Source: Oegoconia quadripuncta
Taxonomy: Eukaryota > Arthropoda > Insecta > Lepidoptera > Autostichidae
Length of the DNA stretch: 64,000 nt
Direction: 5' to 3'
Assembly (NCBI GenBank): GCA_949316235.1
Contig: OX438750.1
Location: 15,254,865-15,318,864, forward strand
Positions 1 through 10,900 of this stretch are shown piece by piece. The translations under genes were made by a program, and so were the position numbers. How positions within the stretch are numbered: the first letter of the stretch is position 1; each line of letters starts with the position of its first letter. The notes under the pieces are model-generated. The model was not told the DNA's origin. It was given only the letters and a program-made list of their open reading frames with translations, and ran no database searches.

Positions 1-44
1 TTATTTATTCACCAACAATTGTTACGTCAAAATAATAAATATCT

Positions 45-245
45 TTGCACATACACACAGCGCCATCTAGTTCCACACTAAGCAACTAGGCTTGTATTAA
101 TGGATACCAGATGGTTGATAAACTACACAAATACATTTTTTTTGTAAATAAATAAATAAATATAAAATAAAATAAACATATGCCCCTAGCGGGATTCGAA
201 CCCGCGACCTTTAGGTTAGCAGTCAGAATTTTTAACCACTACAAT
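45..245 (-). repeat. tRNA-derived SINE (family A), minus strand
   Basis: At 191-203 the minus strand reads as a Pol III B-box (GGGTTCGAATCC). It is followed on that strand by an AT-rich body and a tail with an ACTAGATGGCG-like word. The same body is found near 3000, 18190, 42370 and 47930. The A-box half is degraded and no tRNA cloverleaf can be drawn, so this is a retroposon and not a tRNA gene. Confidence 0.6.
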
Positions 246-292
246 TTAGGGATTTCTCCGTCCACCCCCTTTGGGATAAAGGTCGTGACTTA
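246..292. repeat. Short fragment of a LINE 3' end
   Basis: The words CACCCC and TTTGGGATAAAGG recur at 7563-7591. They resemble the end of lepidopteran LINEs just before their short-repeat tail. Only about 40 bp are shared, so the assignment is weak. Confidence 0.3.
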
Positions 293-487
293 CGTTCAAA
301 TGATTATGCTTATTGTAACTTTTTTGGTTATGGTTAAATTTTGGTAAAAAATGCAGTATTATATTCTGATGAATGATTATATAGTATCCGGTGTTTCGAA
401 GAGAATATCGACGAGTTAAGACATTTAATCCAGGTGACCACTAGACTGATAGGAATCTGCACGGCGGACGCCTTACCTGGTGCTAGT

Positions 488-548
488 GGTGGTCCTCTCA
501 GGAGGCTGTGTCCCAGCAGTGGGACATAAGGCTGTTTATATTGTTGAT
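488..548. repeat. Dispersed repeat fragment (GTGGGACATAAGGCTG type)
   Basis: The stretch with CAGCAGTGGGACATAAGGCT resembles the tail word seen near 52715-52735 (CTGCAGTGGGATGTTTACGG), a common end of lepidopteran retroposons. Nothing coding is visible here. Confidence 0.3.
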
Positions 549-599
549 TCCTCTGAGTACCCAACTTGGGGTACAGCTCGTGACATCATGTATGTTTAG

Positions 600-1239
600 T
601 GTATTTGGATCATATCATATCATAGTCCCTCGGAGGTTTTCTAATTTTTCAATTTATAGTTTTAATAAAAAACGTAACCTCAAAATATCTGTATACAGTG
701 CGACTAAAGTTTAAAATACTTATAAATCATCTCGAAATAAGTACGCAAAGATTTATTGAGTTGCATTCGTGTGAAACAATGAGGCTCTGTGGTGAGTGCA
801 CTTGACATTACAACCATTCGGCCATATGAGCTCATTGGCAACGTTGACTTATATGGCTGGTGGAATTTTAAACAAAAACAATGCCCGAACAGTTTAGTTT
901 AGTAAAATGAGCTTTTAAAATAAGTAAGGGCCTCGCTACACTTGCCTTTTACGTGACATATAGTCACTTATGGAAAAATGGTACCTGTAGATGTATTATA
1001 CCGGAGAGTTACTTGGAGTTTGGGCTGTAAAGATACGAGTACGACCGTTATGTGGTTCTCAAACTTTTTGGCGAAAACCCTTTCGGAAAACTAAATATTT
1101 GACGGAGCCTCAAAATAATCAAAAAATGGTTATGTGTATTCTTTATTAATAATCATAATATTATAATTATAATCTGTGACATACAAGAAATTAATTAGAA
1201 GTAGATTAACAATATTGTGTCTTAAAATAAATATATCTT
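600..1239. other. No recognisable feature
   Basis: AT-rich sequence without an open frame of interest, a convincing repeat end or a promoter. Confidence 0.5.
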
Positions 1240-1424
1240 ACTAGGCTTCCACCCGCGGCTTCGCCTGCGTGGAATAACTACTCACTTTATCGGGATAAAA
1301 AATATCCTGTTAATCCTAGGTATTTTTTAGTTCGATTACTTCGGTTTCATCCAAATCTGTTCATCCGTTTCTCCGTGATTGAGCAACCAACAAACAAACA
1401 TCCAAACATTCACATTGCTAAACC
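1240..1424 (+). repeat. Dispersed retroposon fragment, CCCGCGGCTTCGCC type
   Basis: The stretch starts ACTAGGCTTCCACCCGCGGC and contains the words GGGATAAAAAATATCC, TTCATCCGTTTC and ACAAACAAACATCC. The same words in the same order occur at 59402-59650 on plus and, reversed, at 25975-26300. Only the 5' GC-rich word and the 3' AT-rich tail are conserved; there is no coding frame. The superfamily is not assigned. Confidence 0.6.
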
Positions 1425-1604
1425 ATAACCAAAAACGCGTTAATCATTTCAACGGAAATTAAACTAGTTTTTTTTTTAATACTCGTGGTTAGTTCTAAGT
1501 TAGGTTTGGTTTTAGTTTGGTAGCATCAACGATATAATCTAAAACTAAACCAGCTAAACTAAAACTAAACCAAAAACGTTGCGTTCAAACTGTGAAAACC
1601 GTTG

Positions 1605-1705
1605 TAAAATAGCGCGATTGCTCTCCTACGCTAGCGCCATTGCCCCGCTGAATGTATAAGCTAAGCTGCTGAATAAAGTAGGCGCCAGCTCTCAGATCTC
1701 ATTTG
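1605..1705 (-). pseudogene. Fragment of an RT-associated 3' domain (retroelement)
   Basis: On the minus strand the frame gives AGAYFIQQLSLYIQRGN, nearly the same as AGAYFAQQLSLCIQRGN in the longer relic at 6476-6829. This domain lies downstream of reverse transcriptase in some animal retroelements. About 100 bp survive. Confidence 0.5.
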
Positions 1706-2261
1706 CATCTAATGGGAGATATAATAGATTTTATTTTTCATCAATTGTTTGATGTCAGGCTTGATTGAAGAGAGTTGAAATCGCATATCAGTCAGCGGTT
1801 ACGCATTCCACTACAACTTTTTTATTTTTTTCAAATTTCGCCGTTCGAATTTCAAAAATCGTTACTCAGAACGTGAAATAGTTTAGGGCCGTAAAAAAAT
1901 TGGGCATTCGGATTACCATAGACCTTTGCCTTTACTTTGCAATAGAATCTAAAAACAAGCCTGCCCATAACATTGTAAATGCTTTATTGTTCGACATAAT
2001 TGAGCAGACTGCAGAGACCCAAAACAGTTTAGAAATGAGGTAAAGTGTTGCAGGTTTCAGTCACGAAGTTTGTAGTAATTAAATGGTGCTGTGTGGTTTT
2101 GCGCACGTCAAAGAATAGAACCAACTACTTCCCGTGGATATTATAAAAGGCGACTAAGTGATTTTCCATCAAAAATCACCCTATAGAGCACGTCTAAGGA
2201 TGTGCAATGCAATAAAAATCAATGGTGCTTCCTCTGAAGTAAATAATATACATGTATATCT

Positions 2262-2550
2262 CATGTGGAGAGGATGAATGAAAGAAGACTTACGAAAGGG
2301 ATATACAACGCGAATGTGGATGGTAGTGTTGGTAGGGGAAGACCACGGCGAATGTACCATGATCAAATCGGGGACGTCTTAAAGAAAGGCCAAGTCAAGA
2401 GTACCCTAAACCGACGAGCATGTATGAACAACCATAAGAGAGTGAAGGAAGCAGAAGAGGTGTGTCAGGATCGTAGCAAGGGGAAGTCTGTGGTCTCTGC
2501 CTACCCCTACGGGAAACAGGCGTGACTTTATGTATGTATGTATGTATATC
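2262..2550 (+). pseudogene. LINE (non-LTR retrotransposon) ORF2 C-terminal tail
   Basis: The open frame starts [13 protein letters not shown] and holds a GRGRPRR basic motif, a RRACM word and ends SAYPYGKQA. This is a familiar endonuclease/reverse-transcriptase C-terminal tail in moth genomes. It is followed by a TATG short-repeat run at 2530-2548, the expected LINE 3' end. A related tail on the same strand lies at 18895-19245. The copy is 5'-truncated; the open frame is residual. Confidence 0.7.
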
Positions 2551-2627
2551 TCATAAACAAAGAGTAGCGTTATAGCACTCTGACAGGGGCACGGAAGCGG
2601 AAAAGCGCCAGTAATTGGGGATTGTCG

Positions 2628-2885
2628 ATTTTTACCCGACTGACCAAAAAAGGAGGGTAGTGTTTTTCGAGTGTAAGTGTGTATGTAGATTTCTATATTA
2701 TCTCCTGTAACCTAAACGGTTTGACCGATTTCGAAGTGCAAGGTGTCGTTAGATACATCTTGATCCCTGGAGTGTCATAGGATACATTTTATGGTAAATA
2801 ATCCAACATGGCGCTCGCGAAATGCAAAATATGCTATTGGGCTTTTTAGTTTTAAACTCATATTGTTATTTGTCTTAGCACCTTG
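2628..2885 (+). repeat. Dispersed repeat, paired with 24112-24412
   Basis: About 250 bp match 24112-24412 in the same orientation. Shared words include AGGAGGGTA, GTTTTTCGAGTG, TGACCGATTT, GAAGTGCAAGGTGT and GGATACATTTTAT. No coding frame and no clear terminal repeat. The family is unknown. Confidence 0.55.
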
Positions 2886-2994
2886 AAAATAAATAACGCA
2901 TCCTCGACGATACAATATACCGAAAAAATAGGAGAGAAGAAGGAGCATAAAGAAAAAAAAATTAAACTACCTAAATAAATAAATGAAATAAATA

Positions 2995-3207
2995 TTTCGG
3001 ACACCAATCATCTAGTCCCAAACTAAGCAAAGCTTGTGCTATGGATACTAGATAACGGATAAACATACATAAATATTTATATAAACATCTATGACTCGGG
3101 AAATAAATGTTCGTATTCATCACAGAAACATTTACCCTCGCGGGATCGAACCCGCAACCGTTGGTTTCGCTGACAGGGTCACTATCTACTACACCAACCG
3201 GTCGTCG
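2995..3207 (-). repeat. tRNA-derived SINE (family A), minus strand
   Basis: The minus strand starts GACGACCGGTTGGTGTAGTA, carries a B-box (GGGTTCGATCC) and then the family A body with an ATGAATACGAACATTT-like word, ending near the ATCTAGTCCC word (minus-strand GGGACTAGAT). It is one of the better-preserved family A copies. Confidence 0.7.
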
Positions 3208-3302
3208 AATGCCTATGCTAATACCTTCTATTTCACTTACCTAATATGCCCTATTTTTTTCCTTACGGTAAAACAACTCATCGGGTACCTATATATACTC
3301 AG
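3208..3302 (+). repeat. Solo end of a TIR element (TTACGGTAAAA family)
   Basis: About 90 bp with TTCTATTTCACTTACC, TTTTTTTCCTTACGGTAAAA and ACTCATCGGGTA. The same end occurs at 9931-10018, reversed at 54159-54240, and as both termini of a 290-bp element at 30964-31252. It sits exactly between a SINE and a MITE. Confidence 0.5.
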
Positions 3303-3305
3303 ATA

Positions 3306-3637
3306 GGCCCGTATTAATAAAGCAATCTCAATACAAGTCTTGAGGCTGTATCACACGAGATGCGTCTTAAGCAGTTGACGCTATCTCAAGCTCCGTGCTA
3401 ATTTATAAAGCAATCTTGAGGTTTACTCAGCTGAGATCACTTCTGAAGTATACGCCTCAGCGGCGAATGAATGATAGTCTTGAATTTCGTTTATTAATAC
3501 GCGCACCTCTCAAGTGAGTACTGCTTAAGTGTGCACGTGCTTGTCAGGTCTCAAGTTAGGTTTATTAATCAACACGTTTACTTGAGACCAGTCCCAAGAC
3601 TGTTCTGAATCTTGAGAATGGTTTATTAATACGGGCC
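3306..3637. mobile_element. Palindromic MITE, GGCCCGTATTAATAAA family, copy 1
   Basis: A 332-bp element starts GGCCCGTATTAATAAA and ends with the reverse complement of that word. It is flanked by ATA on both sides (3303-3305 and 3638-3640), a 3-bp target duplication. Inside are repeated CTCAAG/CTTGAG words and several TTTATTAAT-type words. No coding capacity. The 3-bp A/T target duplication suggests PIF/Harbinger-like mobilisation, which is inference. Confidence 0.8.
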
Positions 3638-3640
3638 ATA

Positions 3641-4430
3641 TACACAGATCATTTTGTTGTGTTACCTATTCATTATGTCCTACACTATGCTAATCCTGTT
3701 TAATCTCCAGGGTAAGAGCATTGTATGCTGAAATACAGGTTGCATAAACCTAGTTCGGCAGCTATGGCTTTTGTATTATTAGTACATCAGTAGCGTGCCC
3801 TATAGGCAGCAAGGCCAGTGCCTGCCCTAGCAAATTGTAAGCTTTCCTGTATATTGGCAAGACAGAGACACAGTTGCGAGCTTGCTATAAGAGTAAATTA
3901 TTATTTTGAAGTTGTATTTTTTCTCATTAAATAGCAAATTTTATTACTCTGCCTACCCTGTGAGAAAACGCTGTGTACGCCACTGTCTAACATATTGTGT
4001 TTCAACTATGTAACATTTTCTAAATAATCATATTATTTTTATATTATGCGATTTGGGGTTTTCGCGATTTGCAGCGGCGTTTGACTTCTTGTGATTTAGA
4101 GGCCAGAAAGATTCTGGTCTAAAAATATAATACAATCGCATTAATAGATTATACAATCACCTATCTGTATACATGAAGGAAGTGGTTTTACATGATGTTT
4201 ACATGCAATCAAATGTAGTTGTACCTACGTCAAGTGACTAGGTCTAGAATTCTGGATCTAGGCTTTAGGTACTTTTGTTGGCACGTGTATTCAGATTACC
4301 TTGACAGTTCGTCAATAGATGAACGAAGGTTATCTACATACCAAATGGAATAATAAGTTCTATACTCAATAGTACATTGTTACCCTAGGGATGAAAGTAA
4401 TTTAACTTAAAATAAGTCTGTGACCCGAGG
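3641..4430. other. No recognisable feature
   Basis: AT-rich intergenic sequence without a supported gene or repeat. Confidence 0.5.
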
Positions 4431-4436
4431 TAAACA

Positions 4437-4485
4437 CTGTGCTTTTCATTACGAATTTGTATTCGTAACAGTGTTTACTTTCCTT
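4437..4485. repeat. Hairpin upstream of the Crypton relic
   Basis: The word GTAAACACTGT pairs with ACAGTGTTTAC, and inside them ATTACGAAT pairs with ATTCGTAA. The preceding word CCCGAGGTAAACACTSTGC also borders the other Crypton relic at 34032, so it probably marks an element end. Confidence 0.55.
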
Positions 4486-5089
4486 GTGGAAAGTAAAAAT
4501 AATTAACATGAATTTAGCTAAACAAAAAGACGCTTTCCGGCCTATTTTCTGTTGTTTTTTATTCTGTGGCCGGCCAACTATTCAGCCATTATTTTTCATT
4601 TTCTATCCTTGAAAAAGTGGGAAATATTTTGCCCAAACCTATGTTATTTTAAAGATATAGCTGAAACTAAATTATAATAAAATCATTTTCAACACACTTG
4701 CTCGTAAGGTTGCTCTTATTACACCGCCTTTAGGCTCATAATCTAGGATATTAAACACGCGTGTTTTTTCATTATATTACAGCACAAGTGCTATAATAAC
4801 AACCTGACTAAGTTAAACATGTCTCTCATTGCAAGTTAGGTGTATGAAGACAAAGCCTTTTGTATTTAGTCTGGTAATAATGATTTTTTTTTCGGTTTTC
4901 ATGTGGCAAAATGTATTCTACATAATGAACGAAAAAGAAAATGCGTTTTCTAAATTGTGATGATAAATGAATATTGAAATTTACTGATATACCTAGCCTT
5001 AATTCAATTAATTATGTTACAAAAACAAATACTTTTTCACTTTTAATATTGGCTGTTGGTCGATCTAGTTCGCGCCATTTTCCATGCGT

Positions 5090-5125
5090 CTTGGCGCGCG
5101 AAATATATGCATTTCGCGCGCCAAG
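5090..5125. repeat. Perfect GC-rich palindrome upstream of the Crypton ORF
   Basis: A 15-bp perfect stem (CTTGGCGCGCGAAAT) with a 6-nt loop lies 80 bp before the recombinase ATG. It may be part of the Crypton promoter or terminus. Confidence 0.7.
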
Positions 5126-5781
5126 AAAAAAAATGCAACATTTTTCTTAAATATTTGTTGGTTACGACGAAATTTTAGTTACTTTGAGCTAGAATATTAT
5201 CGAAAATGTCTACTTTAAGTGAAGAAAATGAACCTAACCAAAATTTGACGTTGCCGGATATACTTAACGAGACAAGAAATGCGAGCGATAGCCCTTTACC
5301 ATCAAAATCAAGTGAGAAGTACTTAGCGGCATATGAAACTTTCGTACAATGGAAAAGCAGCAAGAACGCACACTCTTTCTCCGAAAATGTTTTTTTTTAG
5401 CATATTTTAATGAAATGGCGAATAAATATAAGCCCAGCTCACTTTGGTGCATTTACTCTATGCTAAAAAGCACAGTAAAAAAGATTAAAAATAATATCGA
5501 TAAAAAAGATTAAAAATAATAGAACTTAATAGTGTTACAACAAAAGATATTGAAACCCACGGTGAAATGCTTCTGGTGAAAATTAAAAATACCAAAAACA
5601 AAATCCCACGATCTTTCATGTATAGTGAAACACAAACTGTTCAAATACCAACAAAAACTGTTAATTACCGTTTTGAAAATTGTACTTTTACTAATTGTTT
5701 TAATAATTAAAATAGTGTTAATACCTACATGAGTTTTGTTTTCTTCCTCTCAAGTGTGTTGAAAAACGTCGTATGAAACGC

Positions 5782-5879
5782 GTGTGCCTGATCATTACCT
5801 ACTCGGCTATCTTATTGCGCGCTCGCTTACAGCTCGCTCGCACAATATCGCCTGGTACGTAATGATCACCATAGCACAC
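5782..5879. repeat. Large hairpin at the 3' side of the Crypton relic
   Basis: GTGTGC (5782-5787) and GATCATTAC (5790-5798) pair with GTAATGATC (5859-5867) and GCACAC (5874-5879). The loop is rich in GCTCGC words. Confidence 0.6.
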
Positions 5880-6475
5880 TTGTATCATAATGTACTAAGT
5901 ATTAAAATGTACATTCTTTCATTTAATACTTAACTTTTCTCATTTAAATTTTACATCGCGCTGTAATTGAGCGGCTGTAGAGAAAGTTGGAACATGGCAC
6001 AATAGAAATTTCAAAATATAACTAGTTTTTTTTTAATAGCTGTCAGTTGAAAACGATTCTCCCTAGGACTGAAAAGTGTTACTTTCAACCCGCTCCTTAG
6101 ACAACTTCAGACCTACTTTCCGAGTATGAGTAATGAAAAGTACTTTTAATAACAAGCTCCTAATACATGGAGTAAGCTTGTTATTAAAAATATTTTGATT
6201 TGATTATGATGATTATATAATTTATTCTAGTTTATCCGTGTATGTAAAATTTCGTTTGCGTGCTATTAACCATTAACTAGATCCCTCTTGGGGTGACAAT
6301 TCTAGCTACAGCATCAGGTCATTGTGAAATTCATGTTTAAGTATTAAAACTGACCCTGAATTACGTTAGTACGGTAGTTTTATTTTCTTTTTTAAAACCA
6401 TTATCGAATAAAGCCTTAATAAATTAAAAATGTGCATGAAACAACAAATTTATAAAACACAATTGAAAATACCTA
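5880..6475. other. No recognisable feature
   Basis: AT-rich spacer; no supported gene. Confidence 0.5.
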
Positions 6476-6829
6476 TCACTTATAGAAAAAATACGCCGTC
6501 CAACTCGCTTCCGTGAGACATAGTAACCTAGCGCTATTGCCCCGCTGAATGCATAAGCTCAGCTGCTGAGCAAAGTAGGCACCAGCTCTCACATCTCCAG
6601 AGGCGTGGGCCAGTCTAACGGATAAATCCTTTACAAATTGTTTCGTGTCAGAAGACCAAGAGTGTCTTGTCAATGTCTCTACTGCAAGCACCGCAAACTC
6701 GTGGTTTATAGAAATTAACGCATATTTACGGCGCTTGTTACTTTGAGCTTGTTCGGTTCCAGCTTTTTGCGCAGGTCCTTGTATATGGGACGGTGCCAAA
6801 GTCTCCGCACAAGTTGTGTCCCATACCAA
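6476..6829 (-). pseudogene. Relic of an RT-associated 3' domain (retroelement)
   Basis: An open minus-strand frame of 117 codons starts MVWDTTCAETLAPSHI, continues HEFAVLAVETL, then GDVRAGAYFAQQLSLCIQRG. This pattern (WD.T..DT.A.SH ... VAVET ... F..LS..IQRGN) is known from proteins that follow reverse transcriptase in eukaryotic retroelements. Fragments of the same domain lie at 1605-1705 (minus) and 23650-23812 (plus). No reverse transcriptase is detectable next to it, so this is an orphan fragment. The frame is intact over its length, but I see no start signal and treat it as a relic. Confidence 0.55.
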
Positions 6830-7560
6830 GGTGCGCCCCAGTCACCAGGGTATCTAGGGTGGTACTAGGGTGGCTCCATCAGGTCTCTTCCCGTCGTCCC
6901 TGAATAAGCCCACAAGGCTCCAGAGACGCCGGGACCGCTGCAGTGGCGAGAGCGCGCCTAATTAACTGATTAATTGCACCGTGGCGATATGCGCGGCCGG
7001 CACTCTTCACTCAAGAGAGCCCGTGGCGTCTTAGCTGGTCCACAACCTTACCACATGAACAGCGATGAGGTTCACACAACTTAGTACCCAAACGTAAACT
7101 AAAGGAAATACATAGGGCATTGGGATCGAGGATGGAGCCTAGGTTCTGGGAAGGAAGAGCATGTAACCAGTGTCCTGCCTCTTTTTTGTACTAGATTAAT
7201 TCTGTGCGTGTATGTAAAATTCCATATCCGAGTTTCCCTCGTGAGGATCCTGGCTGCAGCATCAGTTCATGACTAACTTATAAATTGTATTGTCATCAGA
7301 ACTGAATGAGTGTGCTAAATTTTAGCCCCTTAGGTATACAAGAAATTACTCTAATTAAATTTGACTTGCAAATTGTGAACGGACATAGATACGAAGTAAG
7401 TTAAAAAGCTTGTAAAAAATAAGGAAATAATAAAAATCTTGTATCCTTTATTTTATAGAATATACTTAGTGTTGTGTGGTTTCATTTTAAAGGTGAACCG
7501 TGAATGTTATTTCAGGCATTAATCTTCAAACGTTTGGAACACCCTAACGCTTTCGATTGG
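6830..7560. other. No recognisable gene; GC-richer patch at 6830-7060
   Basis: The 6830-7060 patch is visibly GC-richer than its surroundings and adjoins the relic above, so it may be upstream sequence of the same retroelement. The rest is AT-rich spacer. Confidence 0.4.
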
Positions 7561-7723
7561 GATATCTCTGACCACCCCATTTGGGATAAAGGGAATACTA
7601 TATGTTTGTATTAGTGACTAGTGTAGTGTTTATCAATATTATTGATCTTTGTCGTCGACGCTCTGAAATCGTCTCTCTAATACCAATGACCCATTGGCCA
7701 TTTTAATTAACAACGGCGACTTT

Positions 7724-7923
7724 ATGTGTCACATTGTTATTGTCAGCAGGTTGAGCACCTTCACTACAAGGTTGGCAACAATCCTTGTGCTTCACGCAGC
7801 GGGGGCCGGCCTGGCGTCTCCAACGGTGCTGGTCTCAGCGAGACATATCTCCAGATACGTAGTAGAATGGTTGCCGAATGACAACCAGACCCTGTACAAA
7901 TTGAACGAGGGAGAGCATAAAAG
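7724..7923 (+). CDS. nord: nord exon 1 (coding start and signal peptide)
   Basis: The ATG at 7724 is the first in-frame ATG of the open frame and gives a signal-peptide-like start. Upstream in-frame codons are open back to 7694 without an ATG. The exon ends AAAG before GTAAGAC (phase 2). A 6-codon upstream ORF (ATG 7686, stop 7704-7706) precedes it. Confidence 0.8.
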
Positions 7924-10900
7924 GTAAGACTGGGTAATCTGTGTTATCTCAAGCAGCCGGAAAACAAATAAAAAACAAATGCAATCGTATTTAAAAAAAA
8001 ACCTATGTAGATTTCCAAATTCAAAAATCAATTTACTTTACGTAATAGGCATTTACACAGTTGTAATCAAATCTCTTTGTTTGTACTGTATGTACCTGCC
8101 TAATTTTGATGCCTTCTAGAAGCTGATATTCTTAAAATAAAAAAGAAAGTTTAAAAAATTATATCTCGCAATTTTTCCATTGTTTCTCAGTATTGGAAAG
8201 TTAGTAAAATCAATGAATAAATTCGGTTCCAATTTCAAATTTTATCAAAAAAAAGTAAACGGCGACTAAAGTGTTCAAAAAAGTCTGAGTAATAGAAGGG
8301 TAAGGTTGGTTCAAGCGTTTTAATGCAACAAAAATTATATTTTCCCAGACAATACTATTACATAAGTCACACTGGGTTATGGGATCTAGGTACTTGCTAA
8401 ATTGAATGATTGAAGATAACTACGATGCTCTTTCTTAAATCCTTAACTGGCCTCTCAATGAATAATCTTGGACTCAGACCTCGTTTCTAATTTTGGGGGA
8501 TTTGGTTAGATAGAAATCCTCTGCAGGAACTCCCATATTTCTGTCTTCTGCAAATAGCTCGCATGCCCTCTTCAGTTGGGTTCCGTTGAGGTCATGCACC
8601 TTTGAGAGGTCAGAGACTTATGGCTAACAGTGAGATCTGAGGATTTACCTAGTAAATATAGGTTATAATAAGTATATCGTAAGTAAAGGTAGTTGAGCAC
8701 GCGATATCGCGTGGTAAGATCGATGGCGGCGGAATACTCGGTATGGTGGCAATTGAAGTGGCAATCCTACAACCTTGGGATCTTCAAGAGCAGGGTGAAT
8801 AGGCATCTACTGAGATCGCGTGCTTCATCTTCGGCCACATCGTCACTTCCCATCACGTGAGATGTGGTCAAATGAGTATCCAGTTAACAATAAAAAAAAA
8901 AGTGCAGGTGGTCGACACGACAGAAATAAGTTATACCAGCAACACCTTACTATTTTATCTTTTATAAGTTTCATAGAATCTACCGTTCAATTTATAGAAT
9001 TATATAGTAGAGTACTATTTTTAGCGGGTTTGTGCTTAAATAAATTTCCATGTTATTTGATGATACGACAGGAAAGATTTTATGGTAAAATATCCAAAAT
9101 ATCGCTCCTAAATTCAAAGCAGACGCCTGCTTCTAAGTACTCCAGCAAATGGTTTGACGAAATAGTAGAATAGTAGTAGTAGTCTTTTTCCTTTTTAGTG
9201 TTCCGTAGTCGACAAGGAACCCTTTATAGTTTCGCCATGTCCGTGTGTCTGTCTTCTCTCCTATACGTAAAGTGTAAATGAATTTTCTTTTACCTTTGTA
9301 GATACCCTATCGTATGAGCTGTCGTTGTATAGGTCGTTCAAAAATATGAGACGCTATCTTAAACAGTTTTTCGATTTAAGGATCCGTTTAAGAAATATGA
9401 AGCTTTAAAGTGCAAATTTTTGTAAGTTCCCCTAAAAGCTAAACGGTTGGTGAAATAATTCACGGCAGTATTACGTAAAATGAAGTTAAAAGGAAAGCTA
9501 TTACAGCTAAGAAGTAGAAAAACTTATAAAATGTACTTTCCGTTTCAAAATTATTTGACAAACAACAAAAAGCTCCCCTAGTCCGTGAATTTTGAGGGCA
9601 AGTACGGAACCCTACACTGCGCGTGGCCCGACACACACTTGCCCGTTTTTTAGATGTAGTGGAGTTTTTTGGATTTTGAAATATTTATGTTTTTATTTTT
9701 CAGATTGGAATTAAACACATCAGCAGTAACACAGAGGCTAGTGTACATCACTATTAGTGTGTGCTCCAAAGATATCTACTGGGCTCTATACCAAGGACTT
9801 TTAGGAGGTAGCAATGGTAAGATCTGATCATCACACATCAGCAGCCTTCTCTCTCCACTTTTGGGACTCAGTCTCTTCTCACTAGGAGAGGGTCTGGTCC
9901 ATAATCCACCACGCGGGCCCTACTACCTAATACTGTCTATGCAAATAACTTCTATTTCACTTACCAAATATGCGCAATTTTTTTCCTTACGGTAAAAAAA
10001 CTTATTCGGTATATATTACTGCGTATGAAGCGGGTCAGTGACATAATCAAAATGGCACCCCTTCATTGGTGTCAAAACGGGAATTTGGAACCAATGGGAA
10101 CTCAGTCATACACCGTTTTCCTTCGCGAACTGTCGTATCAAATGCTAATTTATGTTGTAGAAAAATGCACCACTTATCACAGAAAAGTGTCCAAAAAACA
10201 TGCGAGTATCTTTTAAGTATAATAAACATGATGTGTTACTCGTAAAACTCATATTTTAATGTTATTTTGCCTTGCACTTTTATGTGACCGATTATAGGTT
10301 GTAAAAATGAAAAAATCTCCACCGACAAGAGCATGGCTCTTAAATCAGATGATGATGATGATATAGTTTGTGATCACAGAATAAAAAAACATTATTCTCA
10401 GTAGTCCTATTACTTCTTGAGGATTCTAAGAGATGGCGCTCTTTTGCAAATGCTGACGCCCAATCCCTTTGCCACAAATACATACATTTAAATAAGCAAA
10501 ATATACCTTACGAAATTTTCTGTATTTGTTGGCAATAAATACTTTTCTTTCTTTCTTCTTTCTTCTTTTATCTGTTAAGAAAAGAACGAAAAAAATTTGC
10601 ACGCGTGACCATATCCATAGCATATAAATCAATGTATCTTTATATGCGAACGGCGAATGCGAACTTTTGAGCATTATGTAACGTGAATGTGTAATTTTCG
10701 CATGCGCATTCAAAAGTGAAGTAATAAAAAATTGCTCTCCATTATTAAAACTGAAATAGATATTGTTAAATTTTCAGACCACTTATCGCTACTGATCGAG
10801 TACAATGGCGCTGATGTGACAGAGTTCTCCGTTCTTATCAGTCGTTATAGCAGATATGTTTTACAGGTATTAGCTTAATACTTATATTTTATTACATAAG

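Larger units (their letters stand above)
4433..5879 (+). pseudogene. Crypton-like (tyrosine recombinase) transposon relic
   Basis: A frame starting at ATG 5206 contains EKYLAAYETFVQWKSS and SFSENV; after a +1 shift at the T-run 5390-5398 it continues AYFNEMANKYKPSSLWCIYS. This matches the N-terminal core of insect Crypton-type tyrosine recombinases. Further on, about 5540-5710, come ETHGEMLLVKIKNTKNKIPRSF and an asparagine-rich C-terminal tail. The catalytic middle and the HxxR...Y region are deleted. A 49-bp hairpin lies at 4437-4485, a perfect palindrome just before the ORF at 5090-5125 and a large hairpin after it at 5782-5879. A second relic is at 33960-34290. The element is dead. Confidence 0.6.

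Noticed and set aside
8820..9173. 117-codon plus-strand frame
   Set aside because: Starts in a LINE tail and reads through a poly(A) run; composition is not protein-like.
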